DNA of 64,000 nt from Marnyiella aurantia. Its GTDB lineage: Bacteria > Bacteroidota > Bacteroidia > Flavobacteriales > Weeksellaceae. The DNA lies in NCBI RefSeq assembly GCF_014041915.1, contig NZ_CP059472.1, positions 248,001-312,000 on the forward strand, given 5' to 3'. Positions 61,070 through 64,000 of the stretch are shown here, piece after piece. A program made the translations under genes and the position numbers. The notes below the pieces were generated by a model. That model did not search any database, was not told the DNA's origin, and worked only from the letters and a program-made list of their open reading frames with translations. Within the stretch, counting starts at the first letter, position 1. Each line of letters starts with the position of its first letter.

Positions 61070-64000
61070 ATGAAAATAATTGACATTAAAGATTACCGAA
61101 GATATTACAAATCAATTCGGCCGGTTGCAGATGAACTTGATGAGGATTTCGTTGGAAATTATTACGTTGACAAGAACGGCTCTAAAAAGTATGGCTGGTT
61201 TACGATGTACTATGGTGACAGAGATGGTTTTAGTACTCCCCGGGAAGGGGTAGAAAACTTCCTGAAAAGTTTCCTTGAAATGGCCAGGGACACACAGGCG
61301 GTTTACGAATTCCTGCAAAATGCGGTTGATGCAGGCAGCAGCCATTTTACAATGGTATGGGAGAAAGATGAAGTCGATGGTAATTATTATTTATTAGTGG
61401 CGAATAATGGCAGTATGTTTTCGGTCGAAAATGTCCGGTCAATATTAAATGTCGGATCTTCCACAAAATCTTCTGACAACGATACCATAGGGCAGTTTGG
61501 GATAGGATTCAAATTGGCGCATCGGCTTGTTGGAAAAGATAATGGTCTGGAAGAGTTGATAGGTGAACAATCAGGACCGGTACTTTTTAGTTGGAAGAAT
61601 TATGAGATTCAAAATATAATTGATAATGATCCAATTGAAACAGTTGAAGCGTTCAAAAACTACTATAATGTAGAGAATATAGATTTGCAAATTAATGATC
61701 CTTGGCTATTTAAAATTTTGGTGGCTTGTTTTCCCTGCGCACCTCATAATGCAGACCGCAGCGAGTTACCACGATCAGTTCAGGGTGATTTAAGCACCAC
61801 CAGTCCTTTTTCAGAAGAGGAGTTTTCAACCTTTGCTAGATGGCTGAAGAAACATCAAAATATCCTGTCAGAAAAGCAATACAAAGAAGGATCTATTTTC
61901 TTCATTAAATTGGGTAAAGGTAAACATACGCACTTAGGTCAGAACAATTTGCGCGAGGGCATAAAGTTTTCTCTGGCAGTTCTTAAAGAAACTGAAAATG
62001 ACGAGGAAAAGAAAAGAAAAAAAATTCTTAACACGGTTAAAATTAATAATGAGGATGAAATCACATTTCCTGAACTGGAGTACATTAATTTAGTCGTTTC
62101 CAAAGAATTAGATCAGGATGAATTCTCATACGCGAAATTCGGTATCAATAAATATTCAGATTTAACAAAAGAACAGCAGAACAAATTCAGTGAAAATGCG
62201 GATATAGAAATACTTTTTGGCTTTAGACCATACGATAGTATTGGTAATTACTTTAAAGGTGCTCCAAATTTTTATTTATATTTTCCGCTATCCGAAGAAG
62301 TTCATAATTTTAATTTTATTTTACACTGTAATGCCTTTTATCAGGGCGCATCCAGAACTTTTTTACATGAGGGAACTAAAAATGAAGGGGGCATCAATGA
62401 ACGGTTATTTGAAGTTATAATAGAAAAGATAGATGATACACTTTCCCGGCTTTCGAAATCTGACAATGCCGCGGACAGTAAAAAGTTTCTGCATTTTTAT
62501 GCAGCGCTATTAACTTCGGGCAGAAGCTTTACAAATACGAGAAGATGGATCGACCGACCTTTTGTGGATAAACTCGATAGTCTGTTATTAAAATATATAC
62601 CGGTTAAAAAAAATAATCGGGATGAAGGATATATGGTCATCGACAGACCTGATGACGTTTTCATTAAAAAAACTAATCTTGATGTAGATTTTAATAATAT
62701 AGATGGTGATAAATATTGGTTCTATTGGGATAATGAAAATTATGAAGACATCTGTATAAAAGCTTCCCAGAAACTTGCACTGAAAGATTTTACGATTTAT
62801 AATTTACTCACTGTATCAAAGGTTGAGTACCAACGAATTAACAGTTGGCTGGATAATAATGATGAAAAAACTAAAACCTTTCTTAGAGAAGTTGCTTTAT
62901 TGTCAGATGATGAGATAAAAAGTGACCTCTTAAAGTCAAATCTTTTTAATATTGACCTCCTTCATTTTTCAGATAAATCATTCATGTCTTTGAATGAGTT
63001 TGAAGACCGTGAATCAGAAGGTTACTTTCTAATTTATAAAAATCTTAAGGAGATCCGACATTTACTTGAACGTTCAAATCTCAAAATTTCCGTTGCTAAT
63101 ATCGACGAATTTAGGTTTGAAAGATTTTTTAATTACAAACAGAAAAAAGACAGTCAGTTAAGAGGCCATACGGATCTGACGAGATTTTTTTCTAGGCATA
63201 TTGCCGATGAATTCTTAATCAGATTAAATGAGGAAGAGAAATTTCAAATTTTTACCGCTTTCCGAAAGTTTCAGGATGATAATATAACCACTCGTATTAA
63301 AGAACTTAAACTTCTTTCTGATAACACAGGAAAACCTAAAAAATTCAAGAATATTCTTGCATCAACAGATTATCAATGGCTGGAACCATATATGGTACAG
63401 AAAGATAAATATTTCGATGAATACAGGCAATTTCTGATCACATCAAAAGAAGATATTTATCAGAATATTATTTACACTTATTGGAAAAAAATATTTAATG
63501 GGTTAGCATCGAATAATATGCTGACTGATGCAATATCAAAAGATATAGCTGATCTTTACAGCCTAAGTAAGTGGGAAGAAAAAGAACAATCATCACTGGT
63601 AGAAGTAAAATGCATTAAATATAAGAATGAAATAATTGAAGCTGAACCTGTTCTATACAATAGTGCTTTTCTGAAATTTGCTGCGGAAAAGTACACGGAA
63701 TATCAGGACATTTTACTTAAGTACTTTGATACTTATCTTCCAGATATTGAAAATTTAAAATTTGTCACTGCAGGCTCATTTAATTTAGAAGACCAGGAAA
63801 TACCAACGAGATTAAATAAAGAAAACCTATCTGAGGAGGAAATAAAAATAGTACTGGCATTCTTCAAAATCTTAGAATTAAGTTTCTTCGATGTCAATAC
63901 GATTAGTAAAGAAAGAGACTCATTCACAATTTCATCTAGAAATTCGCTGCATCAATTTTTTGTTTCCCATCCTCTAATTCTAGAGGCGGTAAATAAGTCG
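61070..64000 (+). CDS. Large GHKL (Hsp90/histidine-kinase-like) ATPase, 3' end cut by window
   Basis: From the ATG at 61070 the frame stays open for 977 codons to the last base, so the gene runs off the window. The N-terminus holds a Bergerat ATP-binding fold: EFLQNAVDAGS at 80-90 (N box), ANNGSMFS at 111-118 (G1, with Asn where Asp is usual) and GQFGIGFKLAHRL at 141-153 (G2). The rest is AT-rich and helical without a domain I recognise. Such sacsin- or Hsp90-like ATPases occur in several bacterial defence loci. The gap 60877-61069 before it shows no terminator or clear promoter. Whether it belongs to the BREX locus or begins another system is open. Confidence 0.72.
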   Translation, partial: MKIIDIKDYRRYYKSIRPVADELDEDFVGNYYVDKNGSKKYGWFTMYYGDRDGFSTPREGVENFLKSFLEMARDTQAVYEFLQNAVDAGSSHFTMVWEKDEVDGNYYLLVANNGSMFSVENVRSILNVGSSTKSSDNDTIGQFGIGFKLAHRLVGKDNGLEELIGEQSGPVLFSWKNYEIQNIIDNDPIETVEAFKNYYNVENIDLQINDPWLFKILVACFPCAPHNADRSELPRSVQGDLSTTSPFSEEEFSTFARWLKKHQNILSEKQYKEGSIFFIKLGKGKHTHLGQNNLREGIKFSLAVLKETENDEEKKRKKILNTVKINNEDEITFPELEYINLVVSKELDQDEFSYAKFGINKYSDLTKEQQNKFSENADIEILFGFRPYDSIGNYFKGAPNFYLYFPLSEEVHNFNFILHCNAFYQGASRTFLHEGTKNEGGINERLFEVIIEKIDDTLSRLSKSDNAADSKKFLHFYAALLTSGRSFTNTRRWIDRPFVDKLDSLLLKYIPVKKNNRDEGYMVIDRPDDVFIKKTNLDVDFNNIDGDKYWFYWDNENYEDICIKASQKLALKDFTIYNLLTVSKVEYQRINSWLDNNDEKTKTFLREVALLSDDEIKSDLLKSNLFNIDLLHFSDKSFMSLNEFEDRESEGYFLIYKNLKEIRHLLERSNLKISVANIDEFRFERFFNYKQKKDSQLRGHTDLTRFFSRHIADEFLIRLNEEEKFQIFTAFRKFQDDNITTRIKELKLLSDNTGKPKKFKNILASTDYQWLEPYMVQKDKYFDEYRQFLITSKEDIYQNIIYTYWKKIFNGLASNNMLTDAISKDIADLYSLSKWEEKEQSSLVEVKCIKYKNEIIEAEPVLYNSAFLKFAAEKYTEYQDILLKYFDTYLPDIENLKFVTAGSFNLEDQEIPTRLNKENLSEEEIKIVLAFFKILELSFFDVNTISKERDSFTISSRNSLHQFFVSHPLILEAVNKS

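Overview
The window looks like the chromosome of a Flavobacteriia member, most likely Weeksellaceae (the Chryseobacterium/Kaistella group). The signs are a fused SecDF, a T9SS sorting domain on a secreted enzyme, serine palmitoyltransferase, menaquinone genes, DUF4199, GIN-domain and PH-domain families, a small SRP RNA, and promoter -7 elements of the Bacteroidetes type TAnnTTTG. This assignment rests on gene content, not on a database search.

Positions 1-44600 are mostly core genome. They hold a cysteine synthase end, spt, a DUF900 hydrolase, atpDC with divergent ribF, kdsB and a phosphohexomutase, a DUF4199 gene with the SRP RNA, menA-PH-PH-menB, rsh (ppGpp), nhaA, yihY with divergent rlmH, a TPR/PAP2/tatA run, a TetA-like MFS gene, secDF, a secreted PQQ-type sugar dehydrogenase, hemN, an APC permease, pnuC, dapF, mltG and a large beta-barrel receptor. 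Decayed items lie between them: a four-helix-bundle (23S-IVP-like) pseudogene flanked by inverted repeats, a relic of a second hemN 3' end, a possible PDZ relic, and a block of palindromic repeats.

At about 44600, directly after the terminator of the receptor gene, the content changes to an accessory island that runs off the window. It opens with a 5'-truncated virE-type gene. It then carries a BREX type-3-like phage defence locus in the order brxF-like, brxC/pglY-like ATPase (DUF6079 type), pglX-type methyltransferase, brxHII-type SNF2 helicase, pglZ, brxA-like. Two extra modules sit inside this order. One is a toxin / XRE antitoxin / SecB-like chaperone triad (TAC-like) between brxC and pglX. 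The other is a HipB-HipA pair between pglX and the helicase. A large GHKL-type (Hsp90-like) ATPase gene follows and is cut by the window end.

The inserted modules split the defence operon into probable separate transcription units. The TAC-like triad ends in its own terminator just before pglX, and hipBA brings its own promoter and operator-like repeats. HipA is separated from the helicase by only 4 bp, so the helicase-pglZ-brxA part may be under HipB control. The middle of pglX is much more AT-rich than its ends, which suggests exchange of the methyltransferase core. The nested BREX/TAC/HipBA arrangement is the most interesting part of the window.
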